Shown in pieces: positions 55,694 to 64,000 of a stretch of DNA of 64,000 nt. The position numbers and the translations under genes are program-made. The notes beneath the pieces are model-generated. The model had not been told where the DNA came from. It did not search any database and saw only the letters and a list, made by a program, of their open reading frames with translations. How positions within the stretch are numbered: the stretch's first letter is position 1; every line of letters starts with the position of its first letter. This stretch comes from an uncultured Cytophagales bacterium (GTDB lineage Bacteria; Bacteroidota; Bacteroidia; Cytophagales; UBA9547): NCBI GenBank assembly GCA_945957555.1, contig CAMFLX010000008.1, positions 23,319 to 87,318 of the forward strand, given 5' to 3'.

Positions 55694-58600
55694 TTATTCT
55701 TTTATGATTTTATGAGACACGCTGTTATTTTCTGATTTCAGGGTAAGGATATAGACTCCCTTTGGTAAATTTGCCCCCATTTTCGTTTTACCGTAAGCCG
55801 CTCCCGATTCGAGCACAAGGCCACGGGTATCCATGAGCACGTATTCGAAGTGCTCATTCAAACTCACACAAAGACCTTCACTTCCAAATGGATTGGGAGA
55901 TATTAGGAGTTTCATCTGCTCATCGGCTACATGGGTGGCTATATCTGTTCTGTATTCTACATAATTCAGATTCATATAGTCTGACTCTACTACGATCCGC
56001 ATGATGTGCGTCCCCTGTGTAAGGCTGAGGCCATTTACGGTGGCCGTAGCCCATGTCTGCCAGCCTCCTGTATTGGGTACCACTATAGATCCCGTGACAT
56101 TAACACCGTCCATTTCAACATGTATAGTTTTACCACTTCCGTCAGTCGCCAATCGTAAGTCTAGTATGTAATCACGTGTTTCCGCTACTTTTACACTGTA
56201 TTCCAGCCATTCACCGTTTAGCATGTAACTGATGTTATGTTCACCTGTAGCATCACTCGTCGTTTCTATATCCACTTGGTCATTTCTCAACAATGCCAAA
56301 CCTTGATTGCCATTTGTGTTTTGTTCGTGATAAGCAAGTCCTTCACCTCCCTCATCATAATGCTCTGCTTCTATTCGACCTGGGATATTGTGGTGCAAAC
56401 CACCATATGGCCCTTGAGGCACTGCAACCGTTACAGTCACAGCAACCGAAGCACTACTGTTACCCAAATTGTCGGTGGCCTTGGCGGTGATTGCATAGGT
56501 ACCCGCTGGTACGTTCGTCCAAACATAGCTATATGGAGCACTTGCATCTTCGCCTATTTTAGTACTGCCATTAAAAAATTCGACTTTGCTGATGGTACCG
56601 TCCGTGTCAGAAGCATCGGCCGTAAGACTGATCGTGGCAGGGGCACTAAAAGAGGCGTTGTTCGCTGGAGCTGTAAGGCTCACCGTAGGTGCGTTTGTGA
56701 CAGGGACCAATCTGGCGCCCCCCCATGATGCATGATCTGCCCCATTGTCTGCATCTTGTGACACGCTTAATGTAAGTTGCTTTCCCCCAAGTACACTCAA
56801 GTCAATACTCTTGTTTGCCGAGAGTCCAGTCATAAGGCCACTGGTATATATTTGCTTTCCGTCAAGTGAAACATTAAATATGACAGAGCCATTATTACCT
56901 GCTTCGTCATCTATACCTATATCAGAAAGGAATCGCTCATATTTTCCATCTAAGTTATAGACTATTGTGCTGTTGGCATGTGTTCCCAAGCCTCGCGAGT
57001 ATTCCTCTCCATTGAGTGTAATGATACCACCATCATCTACAGCGCTTTCCCCGTTGCTTTGATCTTTTTCAGCGGATCCCCAACCGTTGGTAGCAGAGGA
57101 CCAATTGAGGTTGGTGATATAAAATGCAGGCTTGGCTTTGACGACTTTAGAACTCAATCCTGCGCCGTAGCTGTTTTCTGCGGTCACCGTATAGAAGTAA
57201 TTCATTTCATTGGTCAGGTTTAGATCAGTATAGGAGAGCCCTGTCACCGTCGCTACTGTGGTAAACGGCCCCGTAGCGCTAGTGCTTCTTTTAACTACGT
57301 ACTTAGTAGCGTTAGAAGTCGTGTTCCAGTTTAAGCTTACTTTTTTGTCATCTTCAAACACCCAAGGCGTGCTGGTGCTCCCTGGGGGGAAACTGCCCGT
57401 TGCACCTGTAGAAAAATAGGATGTGAAAGTGGTGCCCACAGTATTGCCCATAAAATCTTTGATACCACCCGCAGGAATCACGATTTCGTAGGTAGTATTG
57501 GGAAGCAGTGCTTGGTCTGGTGAAAAGTTGACAATTGAGAACTGGTGGCTATATTTTCCTGATAATGCGGCGCCTCCAACCGGTCTTACGATGAAGGTAT
57601 TCTTATTCACAGACTCCAGCAAAACAGCATCGGTCATGGTTACGCCTATTCGGGACGTAAGGGCTCTGTTTACATCATTGCTTCTTGGCACTACCATGTT
57701 CACTTCAGGCCCCTTTTTATCTGGCTGTGTTTGATGTACCCAAAAGCCACTACCAGAACCATGGTCGTTGCCTACAAAAATAAGATTGCCAAAAGGACTC
57801 ACCTGTCCGTGATCCACGTTGCCAGTAGCCACAAAACCTCTACCTGCTATCTTGAGCTGCTCAGGATTGGAGGCATCAATTTTTACGACTTCATTTTGGC
57901 ATCCTTGGAATATAAAATTGTCCTGCACCGAATTGTAAAGCTGTTCCCCACTATTGCCAATATTCAAGGTGGTTATCTTTTTGATATTCAAGGGATCGGA
58001 GATATCGTATGTACCAAAAATGGCATTATTGGCATTGCCTCGTGCAGAAATCACCAGTTTGTTACCATTCAACATGGAAGCGTACATGTTCTCTGTGTTA
58101 CTATAGCTGTTCAATAATTTGGGATCACGTGGATTACTGATGTCGTAGATCGTAAATCCTTTCCCAAAATCATGTGCAGAGGTAACCAAAAGATTGCCCA
58201 CTGCATAAATAGGACCTATTTGTCTAGGAGTGTTGATGTGCTTGACCAATACAGGGCTGTTGATGTTTGTGGCGTCTACCACATCAAATCCTTTACTGCC
58301 ATTGGCAATGAAGATATACGGTGCTTGCCAAAACATTTGCCAAGTAGAGCCATAGTCATCATGCGCATAGCCGCTCATCACGTGTCTTTTGGTCTGTACT
58401 GGATTTTTAGGGTCGCTGAAGTCCCAAATCTGAAAGCCAAAGCCGTCCTGAAAAAGGACATATTTGTCGTGCTGAGGCAGTGCGTGTTGCTCTCGAAAAG
58501 TCGATGTGCGTGAATCATAAATCCGCGTAACAAGTACTGGTTTTTTGGGGTTGGAAACGTCCCAAACCAAAATACCCCCTGGGGGCTTGCCACTATCTGG

Positions 58601-58801
58601 TGTAAAAGTGGTCAACATGTATCCATTTTGCATGGTTGCAATGTTGGATCCGTAGTGATTGACCTCAGTAAAAGTCCATATCCCTTTATAGAGCTCGTTA
58701 GAGGAATAGCTTAGATTTCCCAAGCCTGGGCCTGCTTGCGCAAAAAGTAAACTTGGCAGTGCCAACATACCATTTAATAATACAATGATCCTATTTTTCA
58801 T
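55694..58801 (-). CDS. Secreted LVIVD-propeller protein with NPCBM, CBM6 and T9SS domains
   Basis: A 1035-residue modular protein. After the signal peptide come LVIVD repeats (about 35-350, VWDVSNPKKPVLVTRI, IWDFSDPKNPVQTKR, VVDATNINSPVLVKHI) that form a propeller. Then follow a Big_5-like domain (about 360-470), a fibronectin type III (about 480-555), an NPCBM domain (about 560-700, GWGSAEKDQSNGESAVDDGG and GLGTHANSTIVYNL), an Ig-like domain (about 705-790), a CBM6 (about 800-945) and a T9SS domain (LISPNPFGSEGLCVSL). No catalytic domain is seen. It is the first gene of the operon and may hold the partner cytochrome or glycosidases on the polysaccharide. Confidence 0.85.
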   Translation of the reverse strand: MKNRIIVLLNGMLALPSLLFAQAGPGLGNLSYSSNELYKGIWTFTEVNHYGSNIATMQNGYMLTTFTPDSGKPPGGILVWDVSNPKKPVLVTRIYDSRTSTFREQHALPQHDKYVLFQDGFGFQIWDFSDPKNPVQTKRHVMSGYAHDDYGSTWQMFWQAPYIFIANGSKGFDVVDATNINSPVLVKHINTPRQIGPIYAVGNLLVTSAHDFGKGFTIYDISNPRDPKLLNSYSNTENMYASMLNGNKLVISARGNANNAIFGTYDISDPLNIKKITTLNIGNSGEQLYNSVQDNFIFQGCQNEVVKIDASNPEQLKIAGRGFVATGNVDHGQVSPFGNLIFVGNDHGSGSGFWVHQTQPDKKGPEVNMVVPRSNDVNRALTSRIGVTMTDAVLLESVNKNTFIVRPVGGAALSGKYSHQFSIVNFSPDQALLPNTTYEIVIPAGGIKDFMGNTVGTTFTSYFSTGATGSFPPGSTSTPWVFEDDKKVSLNWNTTSNATKYVVKRSTSATGPFTTVATVTGLSYTDLNLTNEMNYFYTVTAENSYGAGLSSKVVKAKPAFYITNLNWSSATNGWGSAEKDQSNGESAVDDGGIITLNGEEYSRGLGTHANSTIVYNLDGKYERFLSDIGIDDEAGNNGSVIFNVSLDGKQIYTSGLMTGLSANKSIDLSVLGGKQLTLSVSQDADNGADHASWGGARLVPVTNAPTVSLTAPANNASFSAPATISLTADASDTDGTISKVEFFNGSTKIGEDASAPYSYVWTNVPAGTYAITAKATDNLGNSSASVAVTVTVAVPQGPYGGLHHNIPGRIEAEHYDEGGEGLAYHEQNTNGNQGLALLRNDQVDIETTSDATGEHNISYMLNGEWLEYSVKVAETRDYILDLRLATDGSGKTIHVEMDGVNVTGSIVVPNTGGWQTWATATVNGLSLTQGTHIMRIVVESDYMNLNYVEYRTDIATHVADEQMKLLISPNPFGSEGLCVSLNEHFEYVLMDTRGLVLESGAAYGKTKMGANLPKGVYILTLKSENNSVSHKIIKE

Positions 58802-58941
58802 ATCCAATTTTGTGTTTATCATTCTGCAGTTTGGGTTCTTAAAGAGTTAAGATCTAATGAAATTACTATGCATAGCAAAATCAAAAGCCGTTTAAAGTAT
58901 TGATGCTTCATCTTGTTTGTGATATAAATTGAGTAAAAAAC

Positions 58942-58980
58942 AAATTTCCCCTATACAAATCATGGCATTAAAAAGTAAGC
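58942..58980 (-). promoter_or_regulatory. Shared CAZyme upstream element, copy C (shorter match)
   Basis: AAATTTCCCC ... GTAAGC, 39 bases from first to last, the same length as in copy B. The ends are conserved and the middle is partly so (TATACAAATCATGG against TTTACAATCGAGCC). It sits about 140 bp before the start of the five-gene operon. The A-run tail of the other copies is missing. Confidence 0.5.
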
Positions 58981-59081
58981 CAGCTAAATGGCTTTTTTTC
59001 ATATAGTTTGTGCATGTCAGTAATAGAAAAGAAGCGCAATGACAGCGGTATGGTATATTTGTTTTTGATTAGTAAATAGAT

Positions 59082-59118
59082 AAAAAAAGCAGCACCTCCA
59101 ATAATTGGAAGATGCTGC
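59082..59118 (-). terminator. Terminator after GH9 (second)
   Basis: On the minus strand GCAGCA and TGCTGC, with inner TCCAAT/ATTGGA, form a hairpin (59118 to 59089) followed by T7. It is 54 bp after the GH9 stop at 59172. It separates the GH39-like/GH9 unit from the LVIVD operon; otherwise the 370-bp gap carries only the shared element. Confidence 0.85.
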
Positions 59119-59171
59119 CCCTTACAACAGTCGCAAGCATACGACTATTAAAAACCTTAAGCTACGGAAGA

Positions 59172-61343
59172 CTACTTTTTAATAACTTTCTCCATAATGA
59201 TATCTCCATTAGTTTCAATTTGGAATACGTACTGACCCGCAGGAAGAGATTGCCCTAGTGTAACAAAGTCAGTACCAGAAATACTGTCTATTTTCTTTCC
59301 TGTGAAATCATAAGTGTTTACGACAAATTTCCCTGGGCACTTAATCATAAAGTTGCTGTTGCTTGGATTGGGATAGACCGATATCGCTGAGTTGTTTTCG
59401 CTTTTTTCAATATCAGTTACGGTGCAACCCGATGTGGAATTGATAATGGACCCATTTTCTTTTACAAATTTGGAGAGCAACCTCACATAAGATACCTGAT
59501 AGCCGCAACTAGGTTCTGTAATCGCCCATGAATTCACAGGCCAATTATCATTGATATCTGCAAATGATTTCATAGGAGGTTGTCCTATTGCAGCTTTGGC
59601 CTGCGCATTGTTGCACAAGGCATTATTACCTGAGCTTCCACAACTGTTATTGGAGCAGCAGCCATCCAAGCCATACTGATAGTTGGCACCACCCACCAAG
59701 AATCCAGGCGCTGGCCCATAGGAGGATACACCTACTTGATCCCATTTTGTACTACCGTCAGCAAACCAAGTATGAAAAAGTTGTGTAGCTGACTTATCTG
59801 CCCCATAGCCATTCATGTTTGTCAGATAACATTGATTGAGAGGGTTGAGACCATGTATGTAATGCACATAGTTCTCCGCTGCCGTCATGGCATCTGTATT
59901 CCTACTTGGGTTTACACCATATTTTACTGACTCGTAAAACTCCAAACCCTGCATAGAGTTTACATTGTTACTCCCCCAAACATACGATTCCAAGTAAGCC
60001 AAGTATCCACTCTTTTTTGAATCGAAGGCGCCAAAGTTATTACCACCATTTATTCCCGAAAGAAAACGATCTTTAATAGTGTTTACCACACTGGTAGTAG
60101 CATTGGTAAGTGTGGTGTAGTACATGAGCACTTCTTGCTCATAATGTTCATAAGGATATACATAATACCATTGTACCATATGGCTTTGAGTGTAGTTGTT
60201 ATCAAAGAAAGTACGATACTTGGTATCCCCTGTAAGTGCAAAAAGTTGCGCCGCTGCTTCCAATTTATAGATTAATCTTGTATAATCGTTTACTTCTGGG
60301 TTGCCAGCACCTACACCCGTATTGCTATTATCCCAAGTAACAGCAGGATTCGCATCGGCCCAAGTCCAAGCCTTCAATGCAGCAGCCTGTAATGTATCTG
60401 CATAACAAGCTAATCCTATTTTTCTGAATACTCTCGACCCAAAAGCATAGGCCGCAGCCCCTTTTAAAGTGGCTGCTGTAGTTGCATTACCATAAAGACT
60501 CTGCCCTGTAGCACTTGAAGGAGGGCTTGCCCCGCTCAAACCCACCAGACTGATCAGGCTACCATCTGCATTTTGCAGTCTGCGCATATAATCCATCCCC
60601 CACTTAACTTCGTCTAAGATATCAGGAATGCCGTTGTTAGATTCTGGAATGTTAAAATCGTCCGTCCATACTTTGGGAGATTCTTCATAGGCTTTCAACA
60701 GCTCATTGATATACCCTCCCGTCCAAGCAGTATATTTGTTCAGGTCACCCGCATCGTACCAACCACCACGTAGATCTTTTTCAGACTTGGCATCATTAGG
60801 TGTTGAGTAAGACCTACAATTTTTATCTTGTAAAGCTTTCAGGTGAGAAGCACCATCCACCCAAGCAGCGTCCGCATAAGGCTGCTGTTTTGCAAAACCT
60901 GCACGTTGGTAGAAAAAGAAGCGCACGGCATGTTTCAGCACGGTGTTATAGATATCATCCTTGATATCAAAGGTGTATGATTTTAGATTTTTTTGTACAT
61001 CGAGCACATAATAGGTGCCGGGGGTGGTCACTGATGAGAAGTCAAACCACCAAACTTTGTCTCCAGCTGTAGAATCCGTTTTGCCACTTTGCCAAATAAC
61101 AGGTGCTGCTGTAAATACTTTGGCATTGTTACTGGTATTAACCAATGAATATGAGGTACCAGGGCTAAATGATTCTGCAGCATCGTTGCCCATTACTGGA
61201 TCGCGAAGCACCGCTACCTTTTGGGCAGATGGTCTGTAGCCAAACTGATCAACGACAATATACTTAGAAAGTGATTGGGCCAACACGTTTTCCCAAACGA
61301 CAAAGAAGAATAAAAGAACGAGTTTATTACTGCATTTTAACAT
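59172..61343 (-). CDS. Secreted GH9 cellulase with T9SS domain
   Basis: A 723-residue protein. Signal peptide (LVLLFFFVVWENVLAQ), a CelD_N Ig-like domain (YIVVDQFGYRPSAQKVAVL, about 28-120), and a GH9 domain (about 125-635) with the catalytic Asp pair in GGWYDAGDLNKY and the Glu in WAITEPSCGYQVSYVRLL. A Cys-rich insert (LDGCCSNNSCG, near 570) may be fixed by disulfides. The T9SS domain follows (SVYPNPSNSNFMIKCP ... IIMEKVIKK). It differs clearly from the first GH9 at 4793. Endoglucanase or xyloglucanase action is possible. It is 14 bp downstream of the GH39-like gene. Confidence 0.92.
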   Translation of the reverse strand: MLKCSNKLVLLFFFVVWENVLAQSLSKYIVVDQFGYRPSAQKVAVLRDPVMGNDAAESFSPGTSYSLVNTSNNAKVFTAAPVIWQSGKTDSTAGDKVWWFDFSSVTTPGTYYVLDVQKNLKSYTFDIKDDIYNTVLKHAVRFFFYQRAGFAKQQPYADAAWVDGASHLKALQDKNCRSYSTPNDAKSEKDLRGGWYDAGDLNKYTAWTGGYINELLKAYEESPKVWTDDFNIPESNNGIPDILDEVKWGMDYMRRLQNADGSLISLVGLSGASPPSSATGQSLYGNATTAATLKGAAAYAFGSRVFRKIGLACYADTLQAAALKAWTWADANPAVTWDNSNTGVGAGNPEVNDYTRLIYKLEAAAQLFALTGDTKYRTFFDNNYTQSHMVQWYYVYPYEHYEQEVLMYYTTLTNATTSVVNTIKDRFLSGINGGNNFGAFDSKKSGYLAYLESYVWGSNNVNSMQGLEFYESVKYGVNPSRNTDAMTAAENYVHYIHGLNPLNQCYLTNMNGYGADKSATQLFHTWFADGSTKWDQVGVSSYGPAPGFLVGGANYQYGLDGCCSNNSCGSSGNNALCNNAQAKAAIGQPPMKSFADINDNWPVNSWAITEPSCGYQVSYVRLLSKFVKENGSIINSTSGCTVTDIEKSENNSAISVYPNPSNSNFMIKCPGKFVVNTYDFTGKKIDSISGTDFVTLGQSLPAGQYVFQIETNGDIIMEKVIKK

Positions 61344-61357
61344 TTATATATACGAGT

Positions 61358-63925
61358 TTATTTTTTCTGAATTTTTAACACTTGTGAGCTTGTTTTGCTT
61401 TGTACGTCTAGCATATACAAACCACTTTGTAATGTTTCACCAATTAAAGTCGCCCCATCGCCATGTCCTTGTAAAAGCACTCTGCCTGACATGTCACAAA
61501 CTTTATACTCATACGTTTCTGATGCATTCAAGTTAAAACTGTTTTCAAAAGGATTTGGAAAGACACTTTGATCAGTTGATTCTAATTTGTTATCTATACC
61601 TGTTAATACACTTTTGACTATTACACTTATCGTACTTGTTTTTGTACTTAAATTATCTGTATCAAAAGCCTCTGCAGATATTGAATAGGTACCAGCAACC
61701 GTAGGTGTCCATTGATAGGTAAACGGAGCCGTGTTTACTGTTGTCAGTAAACTATTCCCTGCATAAAACGAAACTCCTATGATGTTTCCATCTGGGTCTG
61801 TCGCTGTTGCCGACAATGTAATCGTTTGGCCTAAATCCACGGTTGCTTGATTGCCAGGTGAATTCAAGGTTATCGTTGGGGGAAGCGCTTGAATAACCTC
61901 TTCAAAAGTCATGTAGTTTAGGTTTACATAGTCCGTGCTGCCCACTGTCAATCTCAGGACATGTTCTCCTGCCGTCATTTGCAAATCTTTGATGGCCACC
62001 GTCTGCCAAGTTTGCCAACCACCTGTGTTTGGAATCGTTATGTTTGAAGCCAAGGCCTTATCGTCCATAGTCATACTCACCGTACGGCCATCACCGTTAC
62101 AGGCCACCCTCAGCAGCAGGTTGTATTTTGCGGTTTTTACCACATTTACTGAATACTCCAGCCATTCACCTGCGGTGGCATAGCCAATATTGTACCCAGC
62201 ACCAGCATCGGTACAGGTTTCAATATCCACATCTTCATCTGTCCTGTAGTTTACCACTGGAGTTACCGCACTACCTGTTGTGTTGTCCAAGTAGGCAACT
62301 CCATTGCCCCCAAGGTCATATTCTTCCAACTGTATCGTACCGGGAATGGGATGCGATTGATAGTCATAGCCTACCTGTGCTACTTTCGTCCTGATAATTC
62401 TGCTGGTTGACACAATCTTATTATTGCTTTTGTCCGTAATCTCTGCCGTGACTGTGTATGTACCCGCTTTGGCAATGTTAAGTGTTGCCGAAAATGGAGC
62501 CGCTGTCAATGTATTCCCAAACTGTACGCCATCTGCAAAAAACTTCAAGTTGGATATGGCGGTTGGGTCAGACACATTGGCACGTACCAATACATTGGAT
62601 GGATTGGCAACAACGGTATCTTTTGTGGGAACAACGATTGAAACCGTCGGAGTTGTGGTAGATGGCTCCACATAGACTCTGTAGGCATAATAAATACTGG
62701 TAATGTTTACTGGCACTGTTATAGAACCATTGCTTACATTATATACCGAATTTGAAACCAAGGTTGTACTCGCAACCGGGGTATCCTTGTTGGACCATAC
62801 CACATATTCTATCTTTACTTTTACACTGCTCCCAAAAAACGTGGGGATCCCCGAAATATTCACGGATGCATTCCCAGTGAAATTGCCGCCCAAACATATA
62901 CTGGCGTATTTGTTGGTATTGTCCACACACGCAAAGCCATCCAAACCATCACTGTTGTCGTTTGGTGGGGTTACTTGCACCATGTTACCAGTCATATCGC
63001 CATACCATTTGTACAAATGCCATCCTCCACCTTTTTGGTTACTTGAAGTCAATAGGCTACCTAACCTGCCTGGCAAACCGGTAAACCACCATGAAATACA
63101 GGCACTCTCAACTCCATACCTTTCAAATTTACTAATCAAAGGCACGGAATATCCGGGACAACCCTCGTTTGGGTCACTTGTTTTGGATGAGTATTCATTG
63201 ATTGAAATGGGTCTTGCAGCTATTCCCAATTCTTTTTCGAGTGCGCGGTATTGATTATAAGAACTTAAAAAACCTCCTGCTCCCCATTGATGCCAACAAA
63301 TCACGTCTGGAAGGCAGTTATTCGCCTTACAATAGGTTAAAAAGCTTTTCATGTACGTGTTATTGTAATAGGATAATGAAGGACCAATGATTCTAGCCCC
63401 TGGATCCTTCGACCGTATTAAATCATAAGTCGGTTTCCAACAAACAGTATTAAAATCGCCATTGCTTGACTGCCAAGTACCCTGTGGTTCATTCCAAATC
63501 TCATAGCCATCATAATTTGTTCTACCAGAAGCTTTTTTGGAATTAATCACTTCGGTACACGTATTCAAATAAGCTTGAGTGCCTGGCCATTTATAAGGCC
63601 AGCCCGGCAAAACATCTGGCAATCGAACTTGCACTTTTGCTGTGGTATTTTGTAAACGTTCAGAAACCTTTATTGCATCCTCTATTGGCTGTTGCTTACC
63701 TGCCCCACTTTGTGCAGGATTGGCAAACACGTTTGGTTTAAGTGGTGCTACCAAATTAACTATATCAGTCGGAAGTGTTTCTGTAACTCCGTAAAGAGAA
63801 CCCGAAGCACAGTGTGTGACGGGTCGTATGGTCGTTGAAAGATTCACTTTTAAGGTCTGTTGCGAAAGTACTGGCAAGCTCCAGAGCAAAATATATAGTA
63901 TAGAAAACGTATCCAATTTTCTCAT
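61358..63925 (-). CDS. Secreted GH-A clan (GH39-like) enzyme with two Ig-like domains, CBM6 and T9SS domain
   Basis: An 855-residue protein: signal peptide (FSILYILLWSLPVLSQQ), then a (beta/alpha)8-type domain (about 25-415). The acid/base Glu is probably in YEIWNEPQGTW and the nucleophile in ISINEYSSK. The spacing and the Asn-Glu-Pro place it in clan A, near GH39 or a related family, though I cannot fix the family. An Ig-like domain (about 422-510), a CBM6 (about 518-665), a second Ig-like (about 668-760) and a T9SS domain (VFPNPFENSFNLNAS ... QVLKIQKK) follow. I chose the ATG at 63925, two codons into the frame. First gene of a two-gene unit with GH9; the 75 bp upstream to the window end show no clear promoter. 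Confidence 0.72.
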   Translation of the reverse strand: MRKLDTFSILYILLWSLPVLSQQTLKVNLSTTIRPVTHCASGSLYGVTETLPTDIVNLVAPLKPNVFANPAQSGAGKQQPIEDAIKVSERLQNTTAKVQVRLPDVLPGWPYKWPGTQAYLNTCTEVINSKKASGRTNYDGYEIWNEPQGTWQSSNGDFNTVCWKPTYDLIRSKDPGARIIGPSLSYYNNTYMKSFLTYCKANNCLPDVICWHQWGAGGFLSSYNQYRALEKELGIAARPISINEYSSKTSDPNEGCPGYSVPLISKFERYGVESACISWWFTGLPGRLGSLLTSSNQKGGGWHLYKWYGDMTGNMVQVTPPNDNSDGLDGFACVDNTNKYASICLGGNFTGNASVNISGIPTFFGSSVKVKIEYVVWSNKDTPVASTTLVSNSVYNVSNGSITVPVNITSIYYAYRVYVEPSTTTPTVSIVVPTKDTVVANPSNVLVRANVSDPTAISNLKFFADGVQFGNTLTAAPFSATLNIAKAGTYTVTAEITDKSNNKIVSTSRIIRTKVAQVGYDYQSHPIPGTIQLEEYDLGGNGVAYLDNTTGSAVTPVVNYRTDEDVDIETCTDAGAGYNIGYATAGEWLEYSVNVVKTAKYNLLLRVACNGDGRTVSMTMDDKALASNITIPNTGGWQTWQTVAIKDLQMTAGEHVLRLTVGSTDYVNLNYMTFEEVIQALPPTITLNSPGNQATVDLGQTITLSATATDPDGNIIGVSFYAGNSLLTTVNTAPFTYQWTPTVAGTYSISAEAFDTDNLSTKTSTISVIVKSVLTGIDNKLESTDQSVFPNPFENSFNLNASETYEYKVCDMSGRVLLQGHGDGATLIGETLQSGLYMLDVQSKTSSQVLKIQKK

Positions 63926-64000
63926 AAACACTGTCTTAATATTATTATAAACCCAGATTAAGCATTAGACTTTGTAGCGAGACGAAATGATAGGAAAAAG

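Overview
The window looks like a chromosomal segment from a cellulose- and xylan-degrading member of the Bacteroidota, most likely a Cytophaga/Sporocytophaga-type organism (Cytophagales). Four things point there: twelve secreted proteins end in a type IX secretion (T9SS) C-terminal sorting domain; a PorP/SprF-family protein is present; promoters fit the Bacteroidota pattern TTTG-N19-TAnnTTTG; and the order rplM-rpsI-rpsB-tsf and the pair xerC-hpf are typical of the phylum. The genus is an inference.

Bases 1-34,600 are mainly housekeeping. They hold a YdeI-family fragment, an NTF2-like protein, fabV, a DivIC/FtsB-like protein, xerD, a PorP/SprF protein, a T9SS-exported GH9 cellulase and xerC-hpf. 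Next comes a two-gene nitrate-assimilation unit: a fused nitrate reductase/flavoprotein/[2Fe-2S] protein and a rubredoxin fused to a nitrite-reductase-like domain. A 48-bp perfect palindrome lies upstream of it. Then follow an aminotransferase-ispE pair, an operon sppA-bioB-transglutaminase-like, aguA, ppc, a split transketolase, rplM-rpsI-rpsB-tsf, cysQ, rpsU, a frameshifted CDP-alcohol phosphatidyltransferase, a short Bat-type (DUF58/VWA) operon, and tRNA-Met and tRNA-Ser.

Bases 34,650-63,931 form a large CAZyme region. Apart from two small non-secreted-enzyme ORFs, every gene is on the minus strand and encodes a T9SS cargo protein. In coordinate order these are an esterase, GH43, GH30, GH10, then GH27, GH95, GH43, a di-haem peroxidase-like cytochrome with a beta-propeller, an LVIVD/NPCBM/CBM6 protein, GH9 and a GH-A-clan (GH39-like) enzyme. 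Six carry a related CBM6 module. The set fits attack on substituted xylan (backbone, arabinose, galactose, fucose or L-galactose, acyl groups) together with cellulose. There is no SusC/SusD pair, so this is not a classical PUL. The 46,531-58,801 genes are five tightly spaced genes that couple glycosidases to a secreted haem protein.

Three transcription units in this region (GH43, GH10 and the five-gene operon) share a near-identical upstream element that does not match the housekeeping promoter. It is the best candidate here for an undescribed regulatory signal. Between GH10 and GH27 lies a repeat-rich island (about 43,940-46,530) with two 21-bp minisatellites, hairpin repeats, a dispersed repeat of about 110 nt and two small orphan genes, one resembling an Imm35/YrhB immunity protein.
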